Below, piece by piece: positions 24,613 to 38,190 of a stretch of 64,000 nt of DNA; position 1 is the stretch's first letter, and each line of letters begins with the position of its first letter. The notes under the pieces were generated by a model that was given only the letters and a program-made list of their open reading frames with translations, was not told the DNA's origin and made no database searches. The DNA comes from Balaenoptera acutorostrata. Its lineage: Eukaryota > Chordata > Mammalia > Artiodactyla > Balaenopteridae. The translations under genes and the position numbers were made by a program. The stretch is from positions 44,761,536-44,825,535 of the forward strand of contig NC_080075.1 in the NCBI RefSeq assembly GCF_949987535.1, given 5' to 3'.

Positions 24613-26116
24613 GAATGACTGAAGAGAAAGATAGGAAGAACCTGAGTCCTTGAGACCATTATTACTCATTCAGCTAAACTTGAAGCCACCATACCTTTCA
24701 TATTCATGCATGAGGTATCAAGTACCCTTGTTGTTTAAGCCACTTAGCATTAGTTTTTATGTTTCTCATAGCCAAAATCTTCCTAACAGATAAAATAGAG
24801 TTTCAAGCGCTAATGAAATTAAAATGTTAATAAATTTGTACTAAATAAAAATGAGAACAGAAGTGCAGGTAAACCTGTATTGAGAAGATGAGGGGTTTTT
24901 TAAGTGTTGGGATTTAATGCAGAATTTTATAATTCCGAGCATATTGCTGTGTGTATGTTTCAAGATGAAAACTGACAGAATATAGAAATACAAATTTTGG
25001 AACTAGTGAAAGAACATCTTCTGAATGAACATGATGAGAAACAAGAAAGAAAAAAGAATCTAGGCATGAAAGCACTGAAGTATGAGTCATCAGAAGAAAA
25101 AAAATAGGAAAACAAGGTTTTCAGACAACGCTATTTTGATAGATCTCACAGACTATGAATGATTCACCACAAACACACACAAACAAAAGGACTTTCTTGG
25201 AGGGGTTCCAACTTGTAGGTATGGCATGGGTTCTGCTTTTCAAAGAACCAGGTGCTGTAGAAATGCTTACACTGGTTCAAAGAAAGAAGAAAAACCTAAC
25301 CATTTAGAGAACTTGCTTTACAAGGCCAAGATCATTTCAAATCAATTAAAGTGTTAAAGATGTTGCATAGACAAAACATTTAGAAAAATCCAATCTTTGT
25401 TATTTAATGTGAGAAAAGGAGATCAATTCACTGGAAACATTTTGCCTGCCAAAGAAGCTAGTTTTGTTTTATAAAAATCAGGAGGCCATTTGCACTCATA
25501 AATGCGCAATCCCTGGAGAGCAAAGCAGTTACTGACACAGAAATTTTGAAAATAATATTATTCAGATAAATGGAATCTCAAAGCTATCAGATAAATAATC
25601 AGGCCAAATAGCTATGCTCTTTGCATTCTTCACATACAAGACCATTACAAAGTGTGAACTTGTTTGTCCAAAAGACATAATTCTTGATTGTCCATATAAA
25701 TGAAAGACAATGATACAAAAAAATTTCTTTGTCATTTGTCAATATGTCAATGACTCCATAAAATATTTTCCAGAGATATTATTCAATAGAGCCCCGCTGC
25801 TAAACAATTGGAAGTAAATATGTATTGAATTATCTCTCAAACAATTGAATGTGGTAAAACCTAAAATTGGTTAGTCAGAAGTGGTGCTAGTCCTACTGTA
25901 TCCATTCCCCTAATACATGCATCATAAAAGGTTAATTAATCATAAGACTATATTCACCCTTTACATCCTCTTTCTCCCCAACTAACATGCCTGCAATAAT
26001 CAAAAATATGAACTGGAAAAGGAGGAAGGAAACTTGCTGAATGATTTTTAAGCAGAAGCTGTGCTTTCAATAATAGTTGATGATATGTTCAAAACAGAGG
26101 TAAGAACAGTATTCCC
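24613..26116. other. Upstream flank, no gene recognised
   Basis: AT-rich. The part at 25020-25760 has broken short frames that might be an old transposase or other decayed insertion, but I cannot support a family. Nothing else seen. Confidence 0.4.
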
Positions 26117-26432
26117 GGGCTTCCCTGGTGGCGCAGTGGTTGAGAATCTGCCTGCTAATGCAGGGGACACGGGTTTGAGCCCTGGTCTGGGAAGATCCCA
26201 CATGCCGCGGAGCAACTAGGCCCGTGAGCCAAAACTACTGAGCCTGCGCGTCTGGAGGCTGTGCTCTGCAACAAGAGAGGCCGCGATAGTGAGAGGCCCG
26301 CGCACCGCGATGAAGAGTGGCCTCCGCTTGCCGCAACTGGAGAAAGCCCTCGCACAGAAACGAAGACCCAACACAGCCAAAAATAAATAAATAAATAATA
26401 ATTAAAAATGAATATCTGCTAAAAAAAAAAAA
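26117..26432 (+). mobile_element. CHR-type SINE, deletion (CD-like) form
   Basis: Sense-strand copy with the GGGCTTCCCTGGTGGCGCAG head and the internal deletion of about 60 nt. It ends in AAATAAATAAATAATA, then a tag of about 20 nt ending ATATCTGCT, then 12 A (26421-26432). No clean target-site duplication was found. Confidence 0.92.
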
Positions 26433-27348
26433 GACAAAAAAAAGTATATTTACAAGCCACTCTTATGAAGTCATTCTAATGGATTACAGCCACAACTAGT
26501 TTTAGAAGTTCTTTCCAAGATTATCCTCCAATAATACCGTTCAAAAGAACAACTCTATTTGAGAATAATGATCTCATTTTATGTCTGAATGTTATCCACA
26601 GTGTTTCATATTCGCACATATATGTGGTTGGGTTTCATCTGATGCCACTTGAATTCACTTATAAAATGGAGGAAATCTAGCACTCTTTCATACCTCGTGG
26701 AGCTTTCTCTTTTCTCTTCTTCCAAGTTATGGAGAAGGCTACAAAAATCCATTCCCTAGAAGTGAAGTTAGTAATGCTGAATTGATTTGATAGGGGTGAT
26801 GAACATTCAAATGCCAATATACTGGAGTGATGCAACAGAGTGAAGCATTTATGACAGTGCTCATTCATTTCACAAGGTACTCAATCAACTATGAAATGCA
26901 AATGTTACTAGAGTCATGAAATTCTTCCTCTGAGGCTATCGGGACAATCTATTACAGGATATTTCATGCTATATGGATACTCGTGAGTTTTTAATATACA
27001 TAGTAATTTCCTAGAATGCAGTTCCTACCCATAACAAAAATAAACTGATAAATAGACAACAGACAAGATAGAGGGTAAGGAGATCATAGTTTGGTGAAGA
27101 AATCACTGGCAGCTTTTGGGCAAGATAATAACAAGGGCAGACTTTTATCTCCCTGCTTTCATATTCCAATTGCAATGCCTAATAAAATATTTTTTTAAAT
27201 GGGAAAGAGGAAAAAATTCCACATTAGCACCAGAAAGTAAAGATGAATACTGGCCATATCCAAGAAACCTTGATGCATTTCTTTTAAAAGTATCAATAAT
27301 ATAGATATACATAGAATTGTTTTGAAGGAAGGCATGCAGTGCCAATGT
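26433..27348. other. Upstream flank, no gene seen
   Basis: No exon or repeat recognised. Short frames (26677-26868 minus, 27116-27304 plus) carry no domain. Confidence 0.5.
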
Positions 27349-27354
27349 CAAACA

Positions 27355-27363
<9 letters not shown>

Positions 27364-27405
<42 letters not shown>

Positions 27406-27702
27406 GAGGATCTTGAATCAGATGCGTATGTTTGATTGATTGATTGATTGATTTTGGCTGTGTTGGGTCTTCGTTTCTGTGCAAGGGCTTTCTCCAGTTG
27501 TGGCAAGCGGGGGCCACTCTTCATCGCGATGCGCGGGCCTCTCACCGTCGCGGAGCACAGGCTCCAGACGCGCAGGCTCAGCAGTTGTGGCTCACGGGCC
27601 CAGCCGCTCTGCGGCATGTGGGATCTTCCCAGGCCAGGGCTCGAACCCGTGTCCCCTGCATTAGCAGGCAGATTCTCAACCACTGCGCCACCAGGGAAGC
27701 CC
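27364..27702 (-). mobile_element. Young CHR-type SINE with extra 15-nt deletion, 3' tag and 43-nt poly(A)
   Basis: Minus-strand SINE. Besides the deletion of about 60 nt, it lacks the 15-nt AACAAGAGAGGCCGC segment kept by the other deletion-type copies, consistent with the odontocete CDO subfamily. Its tail (ATCA units) is followed by a unique tag of about 28 nt (27403-27430) and then an uninterrupted homopolymer (T at 27360-27402 on the plus strand). A perfect 15-nt duplication, CAAACATCCTCTTTT, brackets the whole at 27349-27363 and 27703-27717. Low divergence and the long tail make this the youngest insertion in the window. Confidence 0.95.
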
Positions 27703-27717
27703 CAAACATCCTCTTTT

Positions 27718-28169
27718 AAAAGGGTAATATATTCATAATGCAGTAGAGAAAACACTGGCGAATTAATACCACCACCCTCTGAAATTCAGAAGTATTAGGG
27801 TTAAACTTGAAATCCAGGCATTGCATCCTCAGGAGCATAACCTCACATATACGGACCAAAACATTTGGACCATATCAAGGGCACCACAAGGCCTCATAGA
27901 GCAATGAGCTGGCAACACTGCATCTTGTTCCCCACACCAAGAAAGAATCACTAAGTGTTTAGAATAGTGCCCAGTGCAAATATTTTGAATGAATAAATGA
28001 AGTTTAAAAATTAAAACAAACCTGCAACCTGGCATGAGCCTTCATTTAGCACAGACTTGGGGACTGAAAAACAAAGATGAGAGGTGATGGTCATGCTCTG
28101 AAGCTAAGACAGATTTATGAAATAGAACAGAGGATGAAATGCAATGGCCAGAAATCACCATGGAGAAGC
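27718..28169. other. Upstream flank, no gene seen
   Basis: No recognisable gene or repeat. The frame 27829-28035 on the minus strand has no match that I know. Confidence 0.5.
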
Positions 28170-28735
28170 CAGAAACAGCAATTCAGATTCATTCACTTAC
28201 TCAAATGTTACTTGAGCTTGGCTCTGGAGATAGACTGTAACGAAAGACATAGTCTTTGCCTTCTTAAAACGTATAACTTTTTAGAGGGGACAGACATTAA
28301 ATAATCACTGAGAAAATTTATAGGATTCTATTAGAAGCTGTAACAGGAGGAACTAATTTTAACTGGCAGGCAAGGTCATGGGAAACCTTTGAGGGAATGA
28401 CACTTAAAATGAAATCTGAAGGATGAAGAGCTGTCAGGAGGCAGAAGGGGTGGGGAGGAAAAACGTTTCATGGAGGAAAGGATTTATGCAAAGTCCTGAG
28501 GTAGGAAGAAACTTGATGTATTTAAGGCCTCAAAAGGATGATGGTGAGAGATGACAGCAGCAGATGATCCTGGTGAGGTAGGCACAGGACAGATAACACT
28601 GAAGTCTGTGAGCTTAAAGTTTTTTGTCTTTCCCGAAGTGAAATGAGGAACCACTGAAGAATTTAAACAAGGGAGTGACATGATACTATCTACATTTTAA
28701 GATTACTCTTGCTGCTGAGTAATCATTCTCTAAAT
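28170..28735. repeat. L2-like ancient LINE remnant
   Basis: Blocks such as TATGCAAAGTCCTGAGGTAG, AACCACTGAAGAATTTAAAC and AAGGGAGTGACATGATACTA are typical of an old, widespread mammalian repeat of LINE-2 type. It is too degraded to give boundaries or strand with confidence. The FUS retrocopy sits just to its right. Confidence 0.5.
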
Positions 28736-28737
28736 GA

Positions 28738-29518
<781 letters not shown>

Positions 29519-29536
29519 AAAACTTGTAAGCACTTA

Positions 29537-29995
29537 CTTAGGCTTCAGAAATTATTTGGGAAACAACTACATTATCTTCACTCGCATTAGATGGGAGCCT
29601 GAGTTACTTTATTTCTATGATAGAGGAAAGAGTTATTTCAAAAACCTTGAGATTTGGGAAGACATCAGAGTTACACTATTAGATTGTAACTTTTTCCATT
29701 TATCACTTGATCTAGACTGGAGAGATACTAGTGAGAAAATCATATCCATTTCGATTTAGCCATAAGACAAGACTAGGAAAGCATAGATAGCCCTATGGAT
29801 GACCAAACTGAGAAAAATTACCATACTTAAGGAAAAATCCTATAATTTACATTACATTCTTTTTTAAAAAAATCAAAAATACCTTGTATAAAAAATAAAA
29901 TTCCTACAATAAACAGAAAACCATTCTAACATTTTTTGATTCATATGTGCAATAAAATTAAACAAGACTTTTTTACTATGAAACTAATGACAGTA
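29537..29995. other. Upstream flank, no gene seen
   Basis: AT-rich sequence after the FUS retrocopy. No recognised element. Confidence 0.5.
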
Positions 29996-30474
29996 TGTAT
30001 TAATTTCCTATTACTGTTTAATACATTACCACAAAATTATGACTTAAACAATATAAATTTATTCTCTCACAGAGCTGGAGGTTAGAAATTCTAAAATCAA
30101 GATGACAGTAGGGTGTGTTCCTCTGGACACTGTAAGGGAGAGTCCATTTCCTTGACTTTTTAGTTTCTACAGGCTGCCTACACACTTTGGCTTGTGGTCC
30201 CATGCTCTATCTTCAAAGCCAGCAGTATAGCATCTTCCAATATTTCTCTCTGGCTCTTACTCTCCTGATCTCTCTTATAAGGACCCTTGATAATACATTA
30301 TCTGAGCTCACCCAGATAATCCAGGATGATGCTCCTTTCTCAAGATGCTTAACATAATCACATCTGCAAAGTATCTTTTGTCACGTAAAGTAGCATTCAT
30401 AGTTTCCAGGGATCAGAACATGGACATCTTTGGTGGGTATTCAGCGGTGGTGTGCCATTATTCTGACTACCACA
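29996..30474 (-). repeat. MaLR/MLT1-type LTR, inverted
   Basis: About 480 bp that starts TGTATTAATTTCCTATTACT and ends CTGACTACCACA, with blocks AATACATTACCACAAAATTA, GGAGGTTAGAAATTC and CCCAGATAATCCAGGATGAT. Reverse-complemented, it has a polyadenylation region and CA/TG ends like the MaLR LTRs. Solitary. Confidence 0.6.
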
Positions 30475-30519
30475 AAGCATTCTAGAAAAAAATTCTCTTG
30501 GATCAAAGAGAAAAAAACA

Positions 30520-30875
30520 GGGCTCCCCCGGTGGTGCAGTGGTTTAGAATCCGCCTGCCAATGCAGGGGACACGGGTTCAAGCCCTGGTCCGGGAAGATT
30601 CCCACATGCCGTGGAGCAACTAAGCCCGTGTGCCACAACTACTGAGCCTGTGCTCTAAAGCCCGTGAGCCACAACTACTGAGCCCACGTGCCACAACTAC
30701 TGAAGCCCGCGCGCCTAGAGCCCGTGCTCCGCAACAAGAGAAGCCACCGCAATGAGAAGCCTGCACACCGCAATGAAGAGCAGCCCCCCTCGCCGCAACA
30801 AGAGAAAGCCTGCACGCAGCAACGAAGACCCAATGTAGCCAAAAATAAATAAATAAAATAAATTTTAAAAAAAAA
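30520..30875 (+). mobile_element. CHR-type SINE, full-length form
   Basis: Sense-strand copy (head GGGCTCCCCCGGTGGTGCAG) retaining the repeated CACAACTACTGA cassettes. The AAATAAATAAA tail runs straight into poly(A) with no extra tag. A 13-nt duplication, AGAGAAAAAAACA, is present at 30507-30519 and 30876-30888. Confidence 0.94.
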
Positions 30876-31160
30876 AGAGAAAAAAACAAATAACATAATT
30901 CTCAATTATAAACCAAAGATGAAAGTAATCCAATTTGTTACATCTGAAAAGGCAACATTAGTTATGTAGAAGATAAACTTATAAAAATCTTTTAGAATTC
31001 AAAAGAAAGGATAATAAACTTCAGAGATAAGGGAAAATATCCATAATATAGCAGGACAAAAATCTTCTTACCAGCAAAATTAAATGGGTCTCAAAGATTC
31101 TTCTCTAAGACACTAAATAAAAGAAGAAAAAGAATCGACCACAGAGCTGTAAATAAAATG

Positions 31161-31288
31161 ATTGTGACTTAAGAATGCTAAACACAATCAAGTTATTCTT
31201 ATGCATGATGACAAAAATAGACATATTGTGACTTAAGAATGCTAAACACAATCAAGTTATTCTTATGCATGATGACAAAAATAGAGAT
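31161..31288. repeat. 64-bp tandem duplication
   Basis: Two adjacent 64-bp units (31161-31224, 31225-31288), both starting ATTGTGACTTAAGAATGC and differing at one base near the end (GACAT versus GAGAT). Confidence 0.95.
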
Positions 31289-34200
31289 ATCTTCAAATAT
31301 GTAAAAGTCAGAACATATACTAGCAAACCTACTTGAATAAAGTGTCTAAAATCCTGGAGGAAATAAAACATTAAAATAAGTCAAAAGTAAGAAGAGAGTT
31401 TCTTTTCTATCTATTCATAAACATACCACCACTAATGGAAGAGAATTTCATTTGCTGGACAACTTGAAGGGAAAATTGCTCTATAGAATTTAGAAAAATG
31501 TGAAGTTCTTACTTTTCCAAGAGTAAGAGAGGAGGAAGCAAGACAGAACATAAAAACCAGAGAGATGGTATGAAGCTGGATGTTGGATGAGGTAAGAGAT
31601 CACTGTGGAGACATTGGTTGTAGAACTGACAAAAGATCATTCAAGAATGATGTCTACTGTTTCACTCAAAAGTTGTTTTGGTTGCTATGGTTTCAACTCT
31701 TCTTCTACCTTCCTCCCATTTTTTCGTCAGTGTGTTTGAATGTGTAAATTGAAGAGTCCATGTCCATATCTAAGCAAATGTGACTCAAATCTGAAATGGC
31801 ACATGAAGAAGCAATAGACCAGAGGTAGCCATGAGAATGCAAGCCCTTAAAAATCCATAGAAATTTTAGGAAACGACCTTGAGTTCATTTTGTCTAGATC
31901 TTGAAAGACTGGAAAGCACCCATTTATCATCTGGATTGCATGTAAATTACGGAAATTACTGTTGGAAGATACTGGTGGTAAACACTGATGAACTGAAGTC
32001 TAAATAAGTATTTTAAATATAATTTTAAAATGTACTTTAAAGTTTTCTTTATTTGACCCCTCAACTTCAATGATTTTTTTTCTCCACTCCTACTGAAGTC
32101 AACTGTTGAAGTCAAATCTACTGAAGTCAGTTACTCTGAAGGAAGGGAGGAAACTGGCAATCATACCCTTGGTCCCATCACCAAAAAATGCATCCCTTCC
32201 AATCTGAGGTCTCTTCCAACATTCTCCTGGTGCTCCTTCTAGCCCACTGGCTATTCCTTCTAAATCTCCTTTGCTTAATCTGTCTCAGCTCAGGCTCTAT
32301 TCAGGGCACAGACACTGATCACCTTTCATTCCCATCTAGTCCCAAAGTTTTAATGCAATGTACGTGTTGTGGACTCCAAAATTTATATTCTCAATTTTTT
32401 CAATTACCATTTGAAGTGACAAACACTCCAAACTTAGTGTCATAAAACAACAGCTATCTTACTAAGCTCACATACTCTGTGGGTCAGGAGCTTAGAGAGG
32501 TTACAGAGAGGACGGCTTGCCCCTGTTGGGATGATTTGCAGGCTGGGGGTGACTCGCAGCCTGAGGGCTAGCACCATCTGAAGGTTTGATCACTCAGGTG
32601 TGTAGACTAGAAAACAAGACCAATGACTCTAGAGCTCAAATAATGTTCAAAAAGGGCAAACAACAATGATAAGTACTGTGTGGAATGTTTCTTTCACAAC
32701 ATCAGAAAGCATTGTTAGCAGCCAGATGGGAATGTGCCTTCTTCATCCAGATACTCAAGAAAAGTCAATTGACTATGAAAGATAACAGTCAACAGTCAAA
32801 GATAACTGTAGACCAGGAGCTCATGGAACCAAAGTGGCCATTCTGATACAAAACCAAAAACAAACAAAAACTCCTAAGGACCTGGATATGACAAGGAAAG
32901 CAGCCTATGCATACCTTAGCCTAGCAACCTGAATAATTTAATCTGGTCATGAGAAAAGATTGTGGCTAAGAAAAGGAAATAGGGGAAGATCTTGCAAACT
33001 ATGCCAGCCATACTACTAGCTCTTGGTTAAGTCTACATTTGGTTAGTATAGAATCACTTAACTCTCCCCTTAAATGTTAGTAAAAGTTTCTTTTGTAAAC
33101 GTCAGTTTCTACTTGAATTGATGCGAAGCAAAAAGTTCCCATCTAAACAACATTAGAGAGGGCAATCAGACCTCTGAGAGTTTAAGTCCAGTGGTGCCTG
33201 TGAGGAAATTGGTCTGAGACCAAATAATGGTGGAAGCTGGCCAAACAGGTAAAAGATATGGAAGGTGGAAGAAAATTGGAGATGCAAATTATGTAGATCA
33301 CTTCATGCCGGGAGGTTTGTCTTTTATTTTTTCCCCTCAGTTTGGTTTGTAATAGAAATAGAAAACAGTTAATCAGCTTCCATAGAGCTCTTTAGGCTTT
33401 TAAAGGAATTTATAAATAGACTTCTCAGCTAGCTTTTTTAGAGTTACTGGATGACTAAACTGCAATTAGATGTTTCATCTTCCAGAACATCTACAGGTAT
33501 TTTTCAAGAGAGATCAAATTGCTAAGTGTTTTAATGTAACTGTCAAGAGTTTCAAGAACCCAGAAACTATTCTATTGGATTACTTTTTGGAAAAAACTGC
33601 TTCCTTTTTTGTATATTCCTAACCCTTGTTATAGAGCTATAGTAAATAGGAACTATGGACAAAACCAGGAAATAATGTTACCGGTTGTCACTCTTAAAGT
33701 GTCACCTCTCTCTGGCTGCACAAAGAACTAAATTGGGATCAATAGAAGTCCCAAGATGAAAACAATTTCCTGAATCCTAAAAATAGCTGGTGAGTCCAGG
33801 TGCAGTAGTCAGACAGTCTCCATCTAGATTAAAGATGTAGATTAAGAGCTTGTTTGAGCTCTATTTAGCAACAGACAGTCACTGTCTTCTTTACCAGGCA
33901 ATTCTTCATTTGAAGCAAGCCCCAGACATGGTATTTTGCTTCTCCACCAGATAGAAGAATACTGTAGTGTTGTCACATTTTACTAGAACTATGTCATTTA
34001 ACCAAATCAAATTCTTTTAAGACTTCTGTTTTAAAATATTCAAATCATGGAAATACAAGCACATTTCTGTTCAGAGGGCAGCATTTTTTTCTCTTTATTT
34101 ATGTAACCATTCCTATTATCCTCTCTGACCTCCCATGTTGGATACTTATACTTTTATAAATTTCGTAGACGGAGCCAGTATTATTTTTCTAGTCTGAAAC

Positions 34201-36189
34201 ACTTACAAGAATATTCTGTCAATAATTCTATCTGTATTAGACTCAGTATTTATTTATATACATTGAATTGGATATACAAAAGTAATTTTTATTTATACAG
34301 TTGACTAACTCTACAATTGACTATTTTCTTAAACTCTGAGCCCCCATTTACACAGATGGCTACCAAATCCACCAATCCCTTTCAGACCCTTTCCACCACT
34401 CCTTCCATCACTACCACAAACATGAGACCCAAACAAAATTCATAATTTTGTTAAGTAGGGGAAACCATGTCTCCTGTTGTTTAAACGACTCCTTTGGATT
34501 TATATTCTGTCATCTTAGAGGTTATACCATCCATCATAGCTGTTGTTCTCACTCTGTAGAAGTTGTCTCACCACTACCCATTCCTGTTGCCTTTCCCTGG
34601 ATGTAATTTGAATACTGTGGGATTTTATTTGTGTTCATGGATTTGGATGGAGAGGTGTTCTGTCTTTACATGATACCCTGGATTCTCACTGGCCTCCAGT
34701 GAGGTTTTTCTCATTCTGCTGCCTCACTGGGCATCCTGAATTGGTGTCCTTAAATTTGGAATATAATGGGATAGAGGTTCTAGAAGATTAGGAAGGGAAA
34801 AGATTAAAAAGGGAAGGGCACCCTTAATTTGCATTAAATGGTACTATTATTTAACTTATTGCTACTTTTTTATATAGAAGTTTAAAACTATATAGCCATA
34901 GGTTAGCTAAAACTCACTAAAATTTGCAGATTCATATTTCTTCAGCACTCAACAAAGAAAGATTTCCCTTTTGCCACCAGCCTATAAGAAAAAATATTAA
35001 ATGGTCTTTTAGTCCATTAAGGTCAATATATTCTAAAAATTACGCAGAACCATATTCACTCTTCTAAAACGCTACACATGTCAATACTGCCAGGCTTAAT
35101 TCATGACCTCCAAATTATTTGAAAACCTACTTTTCACGGTTTCATATTTATAGGAAGAGTGTTGTGGATCTGTTGTCTTCAGGAGTCATATCAACTTCCC
35201 TTAGCTAAATATATAAAATGTTTTCATGCTACAGAAATTAATTACATAAATTACATATTAAACTGTCCCCCTCCCTTCCTCCCCACCCTTTTCTCTTTCA
35301 CACACATGCCATTGGCCTCAATGGCCACACCCACTCTTAGGTAATAGACATTCCAATAATTCTCAGCAATGGAAAGATTTTCCATTATTCTCTCCGAAGG
35401 GAAAATGTGCTAGGCACATCTCCATGATGTAATGGAAGAAGCGAGACAGAGTACACTGAAAGAGGGAAGACCTGCAATAGCTGAAGTATTAAAATCCTCC
35501 AGCAGAGTCACATTTTATTTCATTTACACATAGTTTTACAGAACACTGTTTAATGCATGAAGAGGAGTCATCTATGCTGAAATCACAGGGAGCATTACAA
35601 ACTGATGAATGCTTTGTACACCTTATGAATTAGATGATAAGGGAGCAGAAGTACGGGAGCAAAAATTAGATAAAGGAGGCACTACTTGGAAACGCTAATA
35701 CAGAAACCAGTGACCTGCAAAGGTCAGGTGAAAGGTTTTTGAGTATCTCTAACAGAAGCTTACCTTTTCTAGAGAAGCCACCCAACTGGCATCCTTTCTC
35801 TGGTAAACAGAACCAACCTTGAAAAACACCAGGGTAAAGCATTCCAAAATAGAAGGGCATCTTTAATCCAGCTAGAGAGGTCATTCTGTCCCTGAAAAAA
35901 AAGGTCATGCCAACATTCCTGGCTGTCCCTCAGCTCTGAGACAGGTAAGAAGATAAATCATGACGTATGCATGAGCAGAATTCCCTTAACAGCCCTGAGC
36001 AATGAACATAGAGGTAGATAAAAGACTTAGAAATGGTTGAGATATAGCAAACATTTTAATTAAAAAATTAGCCTATGATTTTCTCCTTTTGTCTGATTCC
36101 TCAACTTGGGCTTTCTCTAAAATTGGTTTTTGAATTCTTGTTAGAAAGTCACATGAAAGAAGGAAACCACAGTGAGAGCAACAGTAATG
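31289..36189. other. Upstream flank, no gene seen
   Basis: Almost 5 kb without a recognisable exon, RNA gene or young repeat. A weak old-repeat signature (CTCTGTGGGTCAGGAGCTTA) lies around 32430-32600. The frames 32188-32445 and 35666-35908 (minus) are short and match nothing that I know. Confidence 0.45.
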
Positions 36190-36455
36190 GCTTACCACAT
36201 ATTAAACTATTAATATGTCCCAGGTCCTGTTCTAATTGCTTTCTAGGTATTAACTCATTTAACAGTTAAAAAAAGAACAAAAATGAAATATGTATATTAT
36301 TGTCCCTATTTTATAGTAGATAAACCTGAGGATCTGAGCAGTTTAGTTACTTGCTTACAATCACACAGCAGGGAAGAAGCAGAGACAGAATATGAACCCA
36401 GACGGTCTAGGTGCAGAACCTGTACTCTTAACCTCTCTGCTATACTTCATACAAT
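36190..36455 (-). repeat. MIR element, inverted
   Basis: Reverse complement of MIR: GTCCCAGGTCCTGTTCTAAT, TTAACTCATTTAACAG, then CACACAGCAGGGAAGAAGC, ATATGAACCCAGACGGTCT and GTACTCTTAACCTCTCTGC in order. Confidence 0.75.
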
Positions 36456-37719
36456 GTTCAGTGTAACATGGGATTAAGGACAGAATGACTCAGTTAACTA
36501 GTGGCCAAATGAGGTGTCCTTTGCCCAGAAGAGAAGCCTTACCACTAAGTCCTTCTGCCTTTATTCCACAAACTAACCCTTAGGCAGATAAAACAAGGTC
36601 CATCACCCACATTTACATTTAGTTTCCAGAGAAGGTTTTTTTCCTTTATTTTTGAAGCTCTATAGATAACCCTTATTTCCAAAATTACTGATCCTTCTCA
36701 TGAAGTTGCTGTCACATTAAGCAACTAAATTCAGCACCCTCAGCATGCATTGTTACTCAAATACTACATAACACTTTAAGAGCTTAGTATTTTATGAGTC
36801 AGGTCTTTATGAGAGCATGAAAACCTTGACGTAAAATGTCTTTAAGGTATTTGGCCCTTATTTAGGTAATAGATTTGCTTCAACAGGATCAGTGGATAGG
36901 CTAGCTAGGAATAAATTTGGACAGGTTCAATTTTAGAAGAACAATTCCAAAATAAAATATCAAGAAGACCATGATTCTCTTTCTGACCAAAAATAACCTT
37001 AGAACTGTTAACGCCAATGGGAGTGTCTTCTCCATGGACCGACTGTTGAACATCATACATCCACTGAATTTATATTCCAACTAACAAGTGATATTACTAT
37101 CAAGTGTTTTAATACTTCTAACAGAATGAAAAAATAAAACACGCACACACACACAAACTGCTACTAATTCCTGATTTATTCTGACTTCTAAGCCTGTTAT
37201 TTCAACCTTTAAATTGGAAATATCTGTCCAGAACTCTAAAGCTATTCACAAGTGTGAATGGTGCTTGTCAAATCTGAGACCTACTCACACTGACCACACT
37301 TCCAGCCGAAATATACATTCATTTCAGAAGCTGTTCCTGTGTCTCCCCATCTCTAGATTTTAAATATTTAAACTATTTCTTCCTAGCTAGTTATCTGTTC
37401 ATCATTCAGCTATGGGATTACAGACTTCCTTCCTTTTTCCAGAAAACCTCCATATGTCAACAGTTTGGTTGTTTACATCAACCTGAGCATGACCACTCCC
37501 CTCCAAAGCTTCCATATTGATCTTGCAATAGTGTTTAGGTGTTGTCCCCGATGACCCACTTCAGCAGCTCTGATTGTGCTAACCCTTTCATATATATCTT
37601 AGAGCCCTAAGAACAGAAATTTTTGATTTCTAATGTTTATCTTTGGCTGTTAGGTAAAGAAACCAGAAAAATGAAAGGAACTGGTAAGCTTTAGGGTATT
37701 CCTCTGTTTCATTTTCAAT
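36456..37719. other. Upstream flank, no gene seen
   Basis: No recognised element. A short CA repeat occurs at 37141-37154. Confidence 0.5.
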
Positions 37720-38190
37720 AGCTAGAAGGTGGAAGTAACTCAAGTGTCCATCAACAGATGAATGGATAAACAACATGGTATGTGTATGTATGCATATATA
37801 CATACAGGAATATTATTAATCCTTAAAAAAGGGGGGAAATTCTGATACATGCTATAACAGAGATGAAGCTATTAAAGATATGCTAAGTGACATAGGTCAG
37901 TTACAAAAGGATAAATATTGTATGATAAAACTTATATGAAGTACCCAGAGTAGTCAAATTCATAGAAACAGAAAGTAGACTGGTAGTTACCAGGGGCCAG
38001 GAGAAGGAGGGACTGGGGACTTCTTGTTTAATGGGTACAGTTTCAGTTTTGCAAGATGAAAAGTTCTGAAGATGGATGGTGGTGATGGTTGAAGAACACT
38101 GTGAATGCACTTAATGCCACAAAGCTGTACACTTTAAAATGATAACTTTCATGTATATTTTACAATATGAAACTTTCAGTTATTTGAAAA
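37720..38190 (+). mobile_element. Old L1 3' end
   Basis: The blocks CATCAACAGATGAATGGATA, GGTAGTTACCAGGGGCCAGG and CTGTACACTTTAAAATGATA, in this order, are the end of ORF2 and the 3'UTR of an old L1M-type LINE in sense orientation. Confidence 0.8.

Noticed and set aside
27360..27402. 43-T run as a sequencing or assembly artefact
   Set aside because: Length may be imprecise, but the matching duplications on both sides show a genuine poly(A) tail of a SINE.
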